A DNA stretch of 64,000 bases from CAXMST01 sp038206985 (lineage in GTDB: Bacteria > Actinomycetota > Thermoleophilia > Solirubrobacterales > 70-9). Positions 57,564 to 64,000 of this stretch are shown one piece after another. The translations under genes and the position numbers were made by a program. A model generated the notes under the pieces. The model saw only the letters and a program-made list of their open reading frames with translations, was not told the origin of the DNA and searched no databases. The stretch spans positions 62,001 through 126,000 of the forward strand of contig JBBRAH010000001.1 of assembly GCA_038206985.1 (NCBI GenBank). Reading direction: 5' to 3'. How positions within the stretch are numbered: the stretch's first letter is position 1; every line of letters starts with the position of its first letter.

Positions 57564-57824
57564 CTAGGACCGGGGCTCCTGGGGGGCCACACGGCCGGCC
57601 AGGATGTCGGTGAGCTTCTCGACGTCTGCGCCACTGATCAGCGCATCGCCGGACTCACGATGGATACGCAGCCGGTTGACGAGCTCGGCCCGCAGGATGT
57701 CGATCTTTCCGTGGAGCATCCGTCGTCTATACGAGACCTCCTGCTCCTCCGTGGTGTACTCATCGATCAGCGCCTTGAGATCCTCGTCGCTCATGGCCCC
57801 GATATCAGGAAAGGTCTCGTCCAT
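57564..57824 (-). CDS. RsiG-like small protein with a single c-di-GMP-type motif
   Basis: An 86-residue, mostly helical protein. Residues 27-42 read E-x3-S-x2-R-x3-H-x3-D (Glu27, Ser31, Arg34, His38, Asp42), which matches the E-x3-S-x2-R-x3-Q-x3-D signature of the RsiG anti-sigma-WhiG family that binds c-di-GMP, with His for Gln. Streptomyces RsiG has two copies; this one has one and would need to dimerise, as reported for a Rubrobacter homologue. The flanks (SYRRRMLHGK, IDILRAELVNRLR) match the same helical hairpin. A sigma-type promoter with TTGAAC and TATACT lies upstream. Its partner sigma factor is not in the window. Confidence 0.72.
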   Translation of the reverse strand: MDETFPDIGAMSDEDLKALIDEYTTEEQEVSYRRRMLHGKIDILRAELVNRLRIHRESGDALISGADVEKLTDILAGRVAPQEPRS

Positions 57825-57875
57825 AAATTCTTGCTATCTCCTCTGTCTCCCCGAGCCGATCTCAGGTTGAGTTCG

Positions 57876-57903
57876 AGTATACGGGGCCATCGCCAACGTT
57901 CAA
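57876..57903 (-). promoter_or_regulatory. Sigma-70-type promoter for the rsiG-like/FHA/ftsR operon
   Basis: On the minus strand TTGAAC (57898-57903) and TATACT (57876-57881) are separated by 16 bases, close to the ideal layout. Transcription would begin near 57869 and run through the rsiG-like, FHA and ftsR genes. It overlaps the end of pgsA. Confidence 0.7.
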
Positions 57904-58598
57904 TCCGGGCTTGAAGGTTGGGTGGCCGGCTGCACCTCTGCCCTGGCTCCGGTCCCCAGAGCTTCGGCATGCGCCCGGAGTGAATCGCGTGCCGCGCGCG
58001 CGTAGATCGCGGTCGCCAGGATCGAGAGTAGAACGCCGATCGAGAAGCCGACTTCGATCAGCCACCAGTCGGTGACCATCGACCAGAAGATGCCGCCCAT
58101 GATCAGAAACACGGCGCCACGGCCGATCCAGTTGATCTCGAGGTCGGCGCCCCTCCGCAGCATGTACCGGGCCAGGATCAGCGTGAGCACCTCGCGGACG
58201 ACGAGCAGGGCGAGCGCCCAGCGGGGCAGCAGCTCGAAATGCCAGCAGACGATCGCGCCGGAAAGGATTGTGAGCCGGTCCACGATCGGATCGAGCAGCG
58301 CTCCGAGGCGGCTGTACTGCCCGGTGGCCCTGGCCACGAAGCCGTCCAGCAGATCCCCGAGAGCGACCGAGACGAAGATGATCGTTGCCAGCGCGTCGCG
58401 ACCGTCGCCGGAGTTGAAGGCGAGGACCAGAAAGACGGGCAGCGCGGCAAGCCGGACGTAGCCGATCAGGTTCGGCAGCGTGAACGGCCGCAGGGGCTGG
58501 CCGGCACGGGTCTGTGCCGGCTCCGGCCCGGAACGGTCGAGACCGAGGAGCCGTTTGCGCGTAAGTCGACGGCGCTTCGGTTCTGTGCCTTTGCTCAC
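57900..58598 (-). CDS. CDP-alcohol phosphatidyltransferase (PgsA-like)
   Basis: A 232-residue integral membrane enzyme. The family signature D-G-x2-A-R-x8-G-x3-D-x3-D appears in LGDLLDGFVARATGQYSRLG and ALLDPIVDRLT (about residues 81-111). It joins CDP-diacylglycerol to an alcohol such as glycerol-3-phosphate; the exact alcohol cannot be told by eye. Four to six membrane segments follow and precede the motif. It overlaps the proS end by four bases (ATGA), so it is cotranslated with proS. A basic N-terminus (KRRRLTRKRLLGL) is present. Confidence 0.9.
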   Translation of the reverse strand: MSKGTEPKRRRLTRKRLLGLDRSGPEPAQTRAGQPLRPFTLPNLIGYVRLAALPVFLVLAFNSGDGRDALATIIFVSVALGDLLDGFVARATGQYSRLGALLDPIVDRLTILSGAIVCWHFELLPRWALALLVVREVLTLILARYMLRRGADLEINWIGRGAVFLIMGGIFWSMVTDWWLIEVGFSIGVLLSILATAIYARAARDSLRAHAEALGTGARAEVQPATQPSSPD

Positions 58599-60307
58599 CG
58601 CATGACCATCCCGGCCTGCTCCAGGTCTCCGAGAAGCTGAGTGACCCGATCGACCGCGCCGTCGAGCGGGATCTTCTCCTCGCTGCCGTCGGCGCGCAGT
58701 TGTGACTCCGCCACCCCCTCGGCGAGGCCACGCTTGCCGAGGGTCAACCGCAGCGGGCAGCCGACCAGCTCGGCGTCGGTGAGCTTCTCCCCCGTCCCGG
58801 CAGCGGGACGGTCGTCGTAGACGGTCTCGATCCCTGCACTCAGCAACTCCCCGTAAAGCTTGTCGGCGGCCTCGGCGACCTCATCCCCGCCCTTGCCCAG
58901 GGCCACCAGGTGAACCTGCCAGGGCGCGATGGCGGCGGGCCAGACGATGCCGCGCTCGTCGGCGCGCTGCTCGATCGCGGCTGCCGCGATCCGCGCGGGG
59001 CCGATGCCGTAGCTGCCCATCACGACTGTCTGCTGCTTGCCGTCGGTGTCGAGGTAGGTCGCGCCGAGCGGTTCCGAGTACCGGGTTCCCAGCTTGAAGA
59101 TGTTGCCGACCTCAATCGCCGGCTCCAGCGTGATTGCCCCCCCGCCGGGAGCAGCGTCCCCCGCCTCGACGGTGCGCACGTCGGCCTCGGTGAACTGGAA
59201 ATCCCGACCCGGCTCGACGCCGAGCAAGTGGGCACCGGCGACGTTGGCCCCGCAGACCAGCCCGGCACCGCTGATCGCCACGTCCTTGATCACGGGAACC
59301 GTGGCGCCGACCGGGCCGATGAAGCCGACCGGGCCGACCGCCTCCTTGATCTCGTCCTCATGCGCCTGGCGGAACCCGGCGCCGAGGTGATTGGCGAGCT
59401 TGATCTCGTTGAGTCGATGATCGCCGCGCACCAGGACCAGAACCAGGCCGCGCTCGTCATCGACGACAACCGGCATCGCCTTGATCAGGGCGCCCGCCGG
59501 CACGCCGAGGGCTTCGGCCACATCGACGACCGTGGTCAGCCCGGGTGTGGGCGCCTCGCGGGGGGCGTCGAGCGCCGGAGGCAGCTCGACCGGCTGCGGC
59601 TCTGCGCTTGCCACCTCGATGTTGGCCGCGTAGCCCTCGGCCAGCGCCACCTCGTTCTCGCCCGCCGCGCAGGGCGCCATGTACTCGTGGGCACCGGAGC
59701 CGCCCATCATTCCGACGTCCGATTCGACCCGGTACCAGCGCAGCCCGCAGCGGTCGAAGATCCGGTCGTAGGCGACGATGTTCTTGTCGTAGCTCTCCTG
59801 CAGGCCGGCCTCGTCGCGGTCGAAGGAGTAGGCGTCCTTCATCGTGAACTCCCGCGTCCGCAGCACGCCGGCGCGGGGCCGCGGCTCGTCGCGCTCCTTG
59901 GTCTGCAGCTGGTAGAGGATCTGAGGCAGATCGCGGTAGGAGCGGACCTCGTTGGCGACGTGGAAGGTGACGGCCTCCTCGTGCGTGATCGCGAGCACCA
60001 TCTCCGATCCCTTACGGTCCTTGAGCTTGAACATCTCGTCGATCTCGTAGCGCCCGGTCTTCTTCCAGTTCTCGGCCGGCTGCAGAACCGGCATCTGCAC
60101 TTCCTGGGCGCCGATCGCGTCCATCTCCTCACGGATGATCGCCTCGACCTTGCGGATCACCCGCAGACCGGCGGGCAGGTAGGTCCACATGCCCGACCCG
60201 AGCTGGCGAATCAGCCCGGCGCGGACCATCAGCTTGTGACTGATCGCCTCCGCGTCGGCGGGCGCGTCCTTGACGGTGGGCAGCAGGTAGCTGGAGAGGC
60301 GAGTCAT
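58595..60307 (-). CDS. proS: Prolyl-tRNA synthetase, bacterial type
   Basis: A 570-residue class II aminoacyl-tRNA synthetase. Motif 1-like GLIRQLGSGMWTYLPAGLRV, motif 2 FRTREFTMKDAYSFDRDEAG (here LRTREFTMKDAYSF), the inserted editing domain (about 230-380) and the bacterial-type C-terminal anticodon-binding domain are all present; motif 3 region GSYGIGPARIAAAAIEQ is clear. Length fits the bacterial form with the editing insert. ATG 60307 is chosen because homologues begin MTRLSSYLLPTVKD; TATCCT lies nine bases upstream. pgsA follows in the same operon. Confidence 0.95.
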   Translation of the reverse strand: MTRLSSYLLPTVKDAPADAEAISHKLMVRAGLIRQLGSGMWTYLPAGLRVIRKVEAIIREEMDAIGAQEVQMPVLQPAENWKKTGRYEIDEMFKLKDRKGSEMVLAITHEEAVTFHVANEVRSYRDLPQILYQLQTKERDEPRPRAGVLRTREFTMKDAYSFDRDEAGLQESYDKNIVAYDRIFDRCGLRWYRVESDVGMMGGSGAHEYMAPCAAGENEVALAEGYAANIEVASAEPQPVELPPALDAPREAPTPGLTTVVDVAEALGVPAGALIKAMPVVVDDERGLVLVLVRGDHRLNEIKLANHLGAGFRQAHEDEIKEAVGPVGFIGPVGATVPVIKDVAISGAGLVCGANVAGAHLLGVEPGRDFQFTEADVRTVEAGDAAPGGGAITLEPAIEVGNIFKLGTRYSEPLGATYLDTDGKQQTVVMGSYGIGPARIAAAAIEQRADERGIVWPAAIAPWQVHLVALGKGGDEVAEAADKLYGELLSAGIETVYDDRPAAGTGEKLTDAELVGCPLRLTLGKRGLAEGVAESQLRADGSEEKIPLDGAVDRVTQLLGDLEQAGMVMR

Positions 60308-60316
60308 CGGACGGCG

Positions 60317-60322
60317 AGGATA
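60317..60322 (-). promoter_or_regulatory. Leaderless-type -10 box (TATCCT) for proS
   Basis: TATCCT on the minus strand ends nine bases before ATG 60307. Confidence 0.35.
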
Positions 60323-60467
60323 TCTGCGGCAGGGAGCGTACGCCGAGCGCATCGGCACCCGGCAGGGCAGGCGCCACGGCCGAGCACCCCGCTGCGGCTC
60401 CCCAATTTCCCATGAGCACTGCTCTGGCGCGGTCCGTCCGGGCCGAGGCTCAGGATGCCGCGCTCAC

Positions 60468-62120
60468 GTGCCGACCACAACCACCACGCAACCACCCTCC
60501 CCGCTCGGCGAGTGCCCCGCCTTCCGCGACCCGGCCCTGCGCGCCTGGCAGCGGCGGACGCTGGCCGCCGCTGGAGCCTGGAGCTCGGGGCCGTTCCTGA
60601 TCGCCGCCGCCCCAGGGGCCGGCAAGACGCGGCCGGCTCTGGTGCTCGCCCGTGAGCTTCTGCGGCGCAGCGAGATCGATCGCGTCGCGATCGTCTGCCC
60701 GACCGCACCGCTGACCCAGCAATGGGCGGCGGCGGCCGGGGCACTCGGGCTCAATCTGCAGCCTGACGCGCGCCACCTGCAGACGACCCGGGACTTCGAG
60801 GGCATCGCGGTCACCTACGCCCGCGTGGCAGCGACCGCGAAGACCTATGCGAAGGAGTGCACGCGACGCACTCTGGTGATCGCCGACGAGGTCCACCATC
60901 TCGGCGACGATCTGGCCTGGGGCGAGGGCTTCACCCGGGCCCTCGGAGCCGCCGGGCGCACGCTGCTGCTCTCCGGCACACCGTTCCGCAGCGACGACGC
61001 GCCAATCCCGGGCATCACCTACGACACCAACGGCTTCGCCGCACCGGACGTCGCCTACTCCTACGCCGAGTCGATCCGCGACGGCGCCTGCCGGCGTGTG
61101 GTCTTCGTGCCCTTCGACGGGACACTGGTCTGGAAGAGCGGCGCGGACACGATCGAGAGCTCCTTCGAGGAGGAGGTTTCCGCCAGGGAGCGTGGCCGCC
61201 GCTACCGGACCGCGATCTCGACCGATCTTCCGGAGGGCCTGCCGCGCATCCTGCGCCAGGCCGATCAGCAGCTCACCCGGGTCCGGGCCGACGGACACAA
61301 AGACGCCGGCGGCCTGGTGATCGCCGCCGACAGCGCCCACGCCCGCGTCGTGGCCGGCGCGCTCACCGACATCTCGGGCGAGTCGCCCACGGTGGTCCTG
61401 CATCAGGACAGCGGCGCCCACGAGCGGCTGCGCAAGTTCGCGGCCAGCCGCAGCCGCTGGATCGTGGCGGTGAACATGGTTTCCGAAGGTGTCGACATCC
61501 CCCGCCTGCGGGTCGGCGTCTACGCGACGACCGCCAAGACGGCGATGATCTTCCGCCAGATCGTCGGGCGCTTCGTGCGCACGGGCAGCGGCAACGGCGA
61601 GCAGAGCTGGCTGTTTTTGCCTGCCGAGCCGATCCTCCGCTCCCATGCGGCCAAGATCGAGGATGAGATCCACCGCGTGGTGCAGCGCAGCGCCGAGGAC
61701 GAGCGCGAGTGGGATGAGCCGCTGGAGCCCCGCGAGACCGAGCGCGGCCCCGAGGAGGAGATCGACTTCGTCCCGGTGGCCGCCGACGTGGTCCCGCAGA
61801 TGAACCTGTTCGGCGAGCCCGGCGACGAGGCAGTGCAGCCGGCCCCGGCGCCAGTGCCGGTCGCGGTCGCCGAGGAGGAGCCCGCCGACGAGCCGCCCCA
61901 GATCCCCGCCTTCCAGCGGCGTCGAGACCTCCGCGACGAGCGTCGCCGCCTCGTCTCTGAGCTGGCCCGCAAGCGCCGCTGCGGGCACCGCGAGGCGAAC
62001 GCCTGGATCAACGGCAAGCTGGGCGTCAGCCGGGTCGAGGATGCGACCATCGAGCAGCTGCAGCGCTCCTGCAACCTGCTCGTGGACGAGCTGATCCGCG
62101 CGAGCCGCGGCCGCCGCTGA
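60468..62120 (+). CDS. SF2 DEAH/RAD3-like helicase
   Basis: A 550-residue superfamily 2 helicase. Motif I is AAPGAGKTRPALVLARELL, motif II ADEVHHLGDD (DEVH), motif III LLSGTPFR, and the helicase C-terminal domain has VNMVSEGVDIPRLRVGVYAT and FRQIVGRFVRTGSG (motif VI). The acidic region (about 415-470) and a basic C-terminal helical tail follow. The type resembles DEAD/DEAH helicases with unknown duty in actinomycetes, not RecG, UvrB or PriA. GTG 60468 is used. Repeat copy 3 begins seven bases after the stop. Confidence 0.88.
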   Translation: MPTTTTTQPPSPLGECPAFRDPALRAWQRRTLAAAGAWSSGPFLIAAAPGAGKTRPALVLARELLRRSEIDRVAIVCPTAPLTQQWAAAAGALGLNLQPDARHLQTTRDFEGIAVTYARVAATAKTYAKECTRRTLVIADEVHHLGDDLAWGEGFTRALGAAGRTLLLSGTPFRSDDAPIPGITYDTNGFAAPDVAYSYAESIRDGACRRVVFVPFDGTLVWKSGADTIESSFEEEVSARERGRRYRTAISTDLPEGLPRILRQADQQLTRVRADGHKDAGGLVIAADSAHARVVAGALTDISGESPTVVLHQDSGAHERLRKFAASRSRWIVAVNMVSEGVDIPRLRVGVYATTAKTAMIFRQIVGRFVRTGSGNGEQSWLFLPAEPILRSHAAKIEDEIHRVVQRSAEDEREWDEPLEPRETERGPEEEIDFVPVAADVVPQMNLFGEPGDEAVQPAPAPVPVAVAEEEPADEPPQIPAFQRRRDLRDERRRLVSELARKRRCGHREANAWINGKLGVSRVEDATIEQLQRSCNLLVDELIRASRGRR

Positions 62121-62127
62121 AGCCCCG

Positions 62128-62201
62128 GAAACCGGCTGACCGACGAACTCTGACGCGTTCTACTGACCTATACGGTCGGCTATTCGCAGTGAAGCGACTG
62201 T
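62128..62201. repeat. Dispersed 74-bp repeat, copy 3
   Basis: One base differs from copy 2 at 43635-43708. It fills almost the whole space between the helicase stop (62120) and the GNAT stop (62213). The central hairpin is CTGACC-TATAC-GGTCGG. In both copies the identity stops sharply after CGACTGT. Confidence 0.92.
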
Positions 62202-62212
62202 CCGGACGGCGG

Positions 62213-62695
62213 CTACCAGGCGTCGATCTCGTACGACTTCCAGACCGAGGCGCTCGCACCGGTCGAGTCGTAGAGCCGCTGCGCGGTGTGGTTGTCGGGC
62301 GCGGTGCTCCACTCGAGCTTCCCTACTCCACGCTTACGGCAGGCGCCCCGGCAGGCCTCGATCAGGGCCCGCCCCACCCCCGCCCCCCGCACGTCGGGCT
62401 TGACGAAGAGGTCGTTCATCAGGCCGTTCCGCGCCGCATCCAGCGTGGACCAACCCCAGAAGATCGTCGCGAAACCGACCGAGATGGCGTCGTCTTCGCG
62501 ACGCGCGATGAGCTGGACGCCCTCGCCGGGATCATCGAGCAGCGCTCGCGAGAGGGCGACCAGCCGATCGTCGCGCGGAGCGACCTCGTAGAAGTCGCAG
62601 TAGGCGCGCATCATGGGCAGCAGTTCGGAGAGGTCGACGTGATCGACCTTCTTGATACTTACCCCGAGTCCCGATTGCGCCACTGCCGGGCGCAT
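62213..62695 (-). CDS. GNAT family N-acetyltransferase
   Basis: A 160-residue acetyltransferase. NDLFVKPDVRGAGVGRALIEACRGACRK carries the acetyl-CoA loop RGAGVG, and LEWSTAPDNHTAQRLYDSTGA is the C-terminal block typical of GNATs acting on amino acid-like substrates. Acceptor unknown. ATG 62695 is used; a GTG at 62683 is an in-frame alternative that lies 10 bases after TAGGAT. The frame is open upstream to 63172, but that part overlaps the neighbouring gene in another frame. Confidence 0.88.
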   Translation of the reverse strand: MRPAVAQSGLGVSIKKVDHVDLSELLPMMRAYCDFYEVAPRDDRLVALSRALLDDPGEGVQLIARREDDAISVGFATIFWGWSTLDAARNGLMNDLFVKPDVRGAGVGRALIEACRGACRKRGVGKLEWSTAPDNHTAQRLYDSTGASASVWKSYEIDAW

Positions 62696-62733
62696 CCTAC
62701 GCCGCGCGGGCCCGCAACGGGCGGCGCTCGGAC

Positions 62734-63387
62734 TCAGAGACCGCCTGAGCCGCCGCCTCCGCCGCCCTTTCCGGCCTTGCCGCCGGCGAGGCCGGAGCGC
62801 CAGAAGGACGTCTTCAGCTTGGCTGCAGGCCTGGTCAGCTCGACATGTATGTGGTCGATGTGCGCCTGGGTGGTATCGACGCCCTTGCGGCCACCGCGGC
62901 AGACGCTGTAGCTGCTGAGGCCGGAGTTTCCGGTCTGCCAGAAGCGGCAGTTGAAGATGATCAGCTGGATTCCCATGCGGCGTGCAAGCGCGTTGCGGCG
63001 GCCCTTCGAGTCGCGGGCCAGCCAGGTGTTGATGAAGCGCATCGCGAAGCGTTTCTGCTTCTTGACCCGTGCATCGAGCCCGAAGTCGAGTGCCCTGCCT
63101 GTCCCGTGGACGCCGCCATCGCAGCGGATCGTGCCGGTGAAGACATTCCTGGTGCTGTTGCGCTTCATCCACTTCTCGAGCGCCTTCGTCCCCTTCGGCG
63201 TCCGCCTCGCGCAGCCACCGGCACCGTGGTAGCGCTCTTTGTCGAGCTTCTTGCGGATCAGCGAGGAATCGTTGGCCGGGTTCGGGCGTAACGTGTTGTT
63301 CTTGCCGGCCAGGGCCTGGGAGCCGAGCAGACCAAGCAGCCCGAGCGCCAGCGCGGCAACGACAACTGTGAGCAACCTGCGGTACAT
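62734..63387 (-). CDS. Secreted LAS-type metallopeptidase-like protein, paralogue B
   Basis: A 217-residue exported protein with a clear signal peptide (LLTVVVAALALGLLGLLGSQ, ending in ALA) and the same domain as the protein at 42.2 kb. HGTGRALD is the HxxxxxxD pair, and AHIDHIHVEL gives HxH, the zinc layout of LAS peptidases. NPANDSSLIRKKLDKERYH, TKALEKWMKR, LARRMGIQLIIFNCRFW and TSFWRSG are shared with the paralogue. The C-terminus is a Gly-rich tail (GKGGGGGGSGG). It starts 12 bases after the ispG stop, so it is probably cotranscribed with ispG. Confidence 0.8.
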   Translation of the reverse strand: MYRRLLTVVVAALALGLLGLLGSQALAGKNNTLRPNPANDSSLIRKKLDKERYHGAGGCARRTPKGTKALEKWMKRNSTRNVFTGTIRCDGGVHGTGRALDFGLDARVKKQKRFAMRFINTWLARDSKGRRNALARRMGIQLIIFNCRFWQTGNSGLSSYSVCRGGRKGVDTTQAHIDHIHVELTRPAAKLKTSFWRSGLAGGKAGKGGGGGGSGGL

Positions 63388-63399
63388 CGGGAGCGTGGG

Positions 63400-64000
63400 C
63401 TAGGCGCGCGTGAAGCGGCGGCCGGCGGTCGGTGAGGCGTCCTCGCCCAACTCGACCTTCTTGCCCTTTGGCGGTGCGGTGATGTCCTCACCCTCCTCCA
63501 CCGCCGCGGCTTCCATCGCGGCGATCTTCTCCGGGGTGAGATCCCCGGCGTTCTCCTCTTCGATCTTCTGCAGCCACTCGGCGCCCTCGGCGGACTCGGT
63601 CTCGTCGAAATCGATCTTGCCGCCGGCGCCGACGGACTTGTCGATCTCCTCGAACAGGGTGTCCACGAGGTCATCCTGAGGCACCTTGCGCAGCGGCTTG
63701 CCGTGGGCGAAGATCAGACCCTCGTTGAGCGCCCCCGTGATTCCGAAGTCGGCGTGGCTGGCCTCGCCGATCCCGTTCACCGCGCAGCCGAGCACGGCGA
63801 CCTCGATCGGGTCCTTGTAGGCCTCCAGACGCGTCTCGATCTCGGCGACGACGGTGTCCATGTCGAACTGCAGGCGACCGCAGGTCGGGCAGGCGATCAG
63901 CACCGGGCCGCGCTCACGCAGTTGCAGCGCCTTGAGGATCTCCCAGGCGACCTTGACCTCCTCCTCGGCATGGAAGGTGGAGAGGCTGATCCGGATCGTG
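63400..64000 (-). CDS. ispG: 4-hydroxy-3-methylbut-2-enyl diphosphate synthase, 3' part only
   Basis: The gene continues beyond the right edge of the window; the visible part is the C-terminal region of IspG, a [4Fe-4S] enzyme of the MEP isoprenoid pathway. LIACPTCGRLQFDMDTVVAE has two cluster cysteines and VAVLGCAVNGIGEASHADFG the third, with NGIGE in place of the more common NGPGE. A tail of about 90 residues, acidic and Lys-rich (DETESAEGAEWLQKIEEENA, AAMEAAAVEEGEDITAPPKG), follows the core and is not usual. The upstream translation in the window (TIRISLSTFHAEEEVKVAWE) also fits IspG. Confidence 0.93.
   Translation of the reverse strand, partial: TIRISLSTFHAEEEVKVAWEILKALQLRERGPVLIACPTCGRLQFDMDTVVAEIETRLEAYKDPIEVAVLGCAVNGIGEASHADFGITGALNEGLIFAHGKPLRKVPQDDLVDTLFEEIDKSVGAGGKIDFDETESAEGAEWLQKIEEENAGDLTPEKIAAMEAAAVEEGEDITAPPKGKKVELGEDASPTAGRRFTRA

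Noticed and set aside
1..64000. CRISPR arrays, insertion sequences, prophage or integrative elements
   Set aside because: No array of spaced repeats, transposase, integrase or phage structural gene was seen; the 74-bp repeat has no attached mobility gene.
1..64000. tRNA or rRNA genes
   Set aside because: No T-loop or other tRNA-like block was recognised in the gaps between genes; a covariance search was not possible.

Overview
The window is a 64-kb stretch of high-GC chromosomal DNA, densely packed with genes on both strands. No insertion sequence, prophage, CRISPR array, rRNA or tRNA gene was seen. Gene content points to an actinomycete, most likely of the class Thermoleophilia (Solirubrobacterales-like). 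The evidence is the order rny-miaB-miaA-dapF followed by hflX-dut, a murT/gatD pair, an FtsR-GarA-RsiG-like cluster, and a FHA/MerR/c-di-GMP style of regulation. The lineage is an inference from gene order and family content; no database was searched.

Layout. 0-5.6 kb: a strongly folded leader, RNase Y, a membrane cytochrome c, the tRNA-modification genes miaB and miaA, and a dapF-like gene whose two catalytic cysteines are both serine. 5.6-13 kb: HMG-CoA reductase with an SDR, a DapL-like aminotransferase, an MscS channel, a sugar-epimerase-like SDR, HflX and dUTPase. 13-20 kb (minus strand): an overlapping rimB-rimK-aspartoacylase trio, then a tightly overlapped lipid kinase-murT-methyltransferase-gatD operon for peptidoglycan amidation. 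20-33 kb: secreted cyclophilin, peroxiredoxin, hydrolases, flavoproteins, an I78-type lipoprotein, a beta-propeller protein, a TetR/MFS efflux pair with two operators, a glycosidase, a PrmC-like methyltransferase, an amine oxidase and a GNAT. 33-44 kb: a lipoprotein with a possible iron box, a biotin-carrier/carboxyltransferase fusion, YqgE, thioredoxin-TPR plus CcdA, DinB, RlpA under a c-di-AMP riboswitch and a CRP-like box, a YdjC deacetylase, a secreted LAS-type protein and a K+ channel. 44-54 kb: a molybdopterin oxidoreductase, a secreted metalloprotease, NAD synthetase, a thioesterase, an MMPL transporter and an HTH-TM-RskA-like fusion. 54-64 kb: an alkyl-DHAP-synthase-like flavoprotein, SRPBCC, ftsR-garA-rsiG-like genes, pgsA, proS, a helicase, a GNAT, a second LAS-type protein and the 3' part of ispG.

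Themes. Envelope building recurs: DapF, DapL, MurT/GatD, RlpA, two LAS-type proteins, PgsA and MMPL. Isoprenoid capacity appears twice, as HMG-CoA reductase (mevalonate route) and IspG (MEP route). At least 16 start codons lie 6-8 nt after a TAnnnT hexamer with no Shine-Dalgarno sequence, which suggests common leaderless transcription; this was used to choose several starts.

Most notable: a near-identical 74-bp dispersed repeat (43.6 and 62.1 kb, with a diverged third copy at 24.6 kb), the Ser/Ser DapF, the folded rny leader, the dual CRP-box/c-di-AMP control region of rlpA, and a single-motif RsiG-like protein beside GarA and FtsR.
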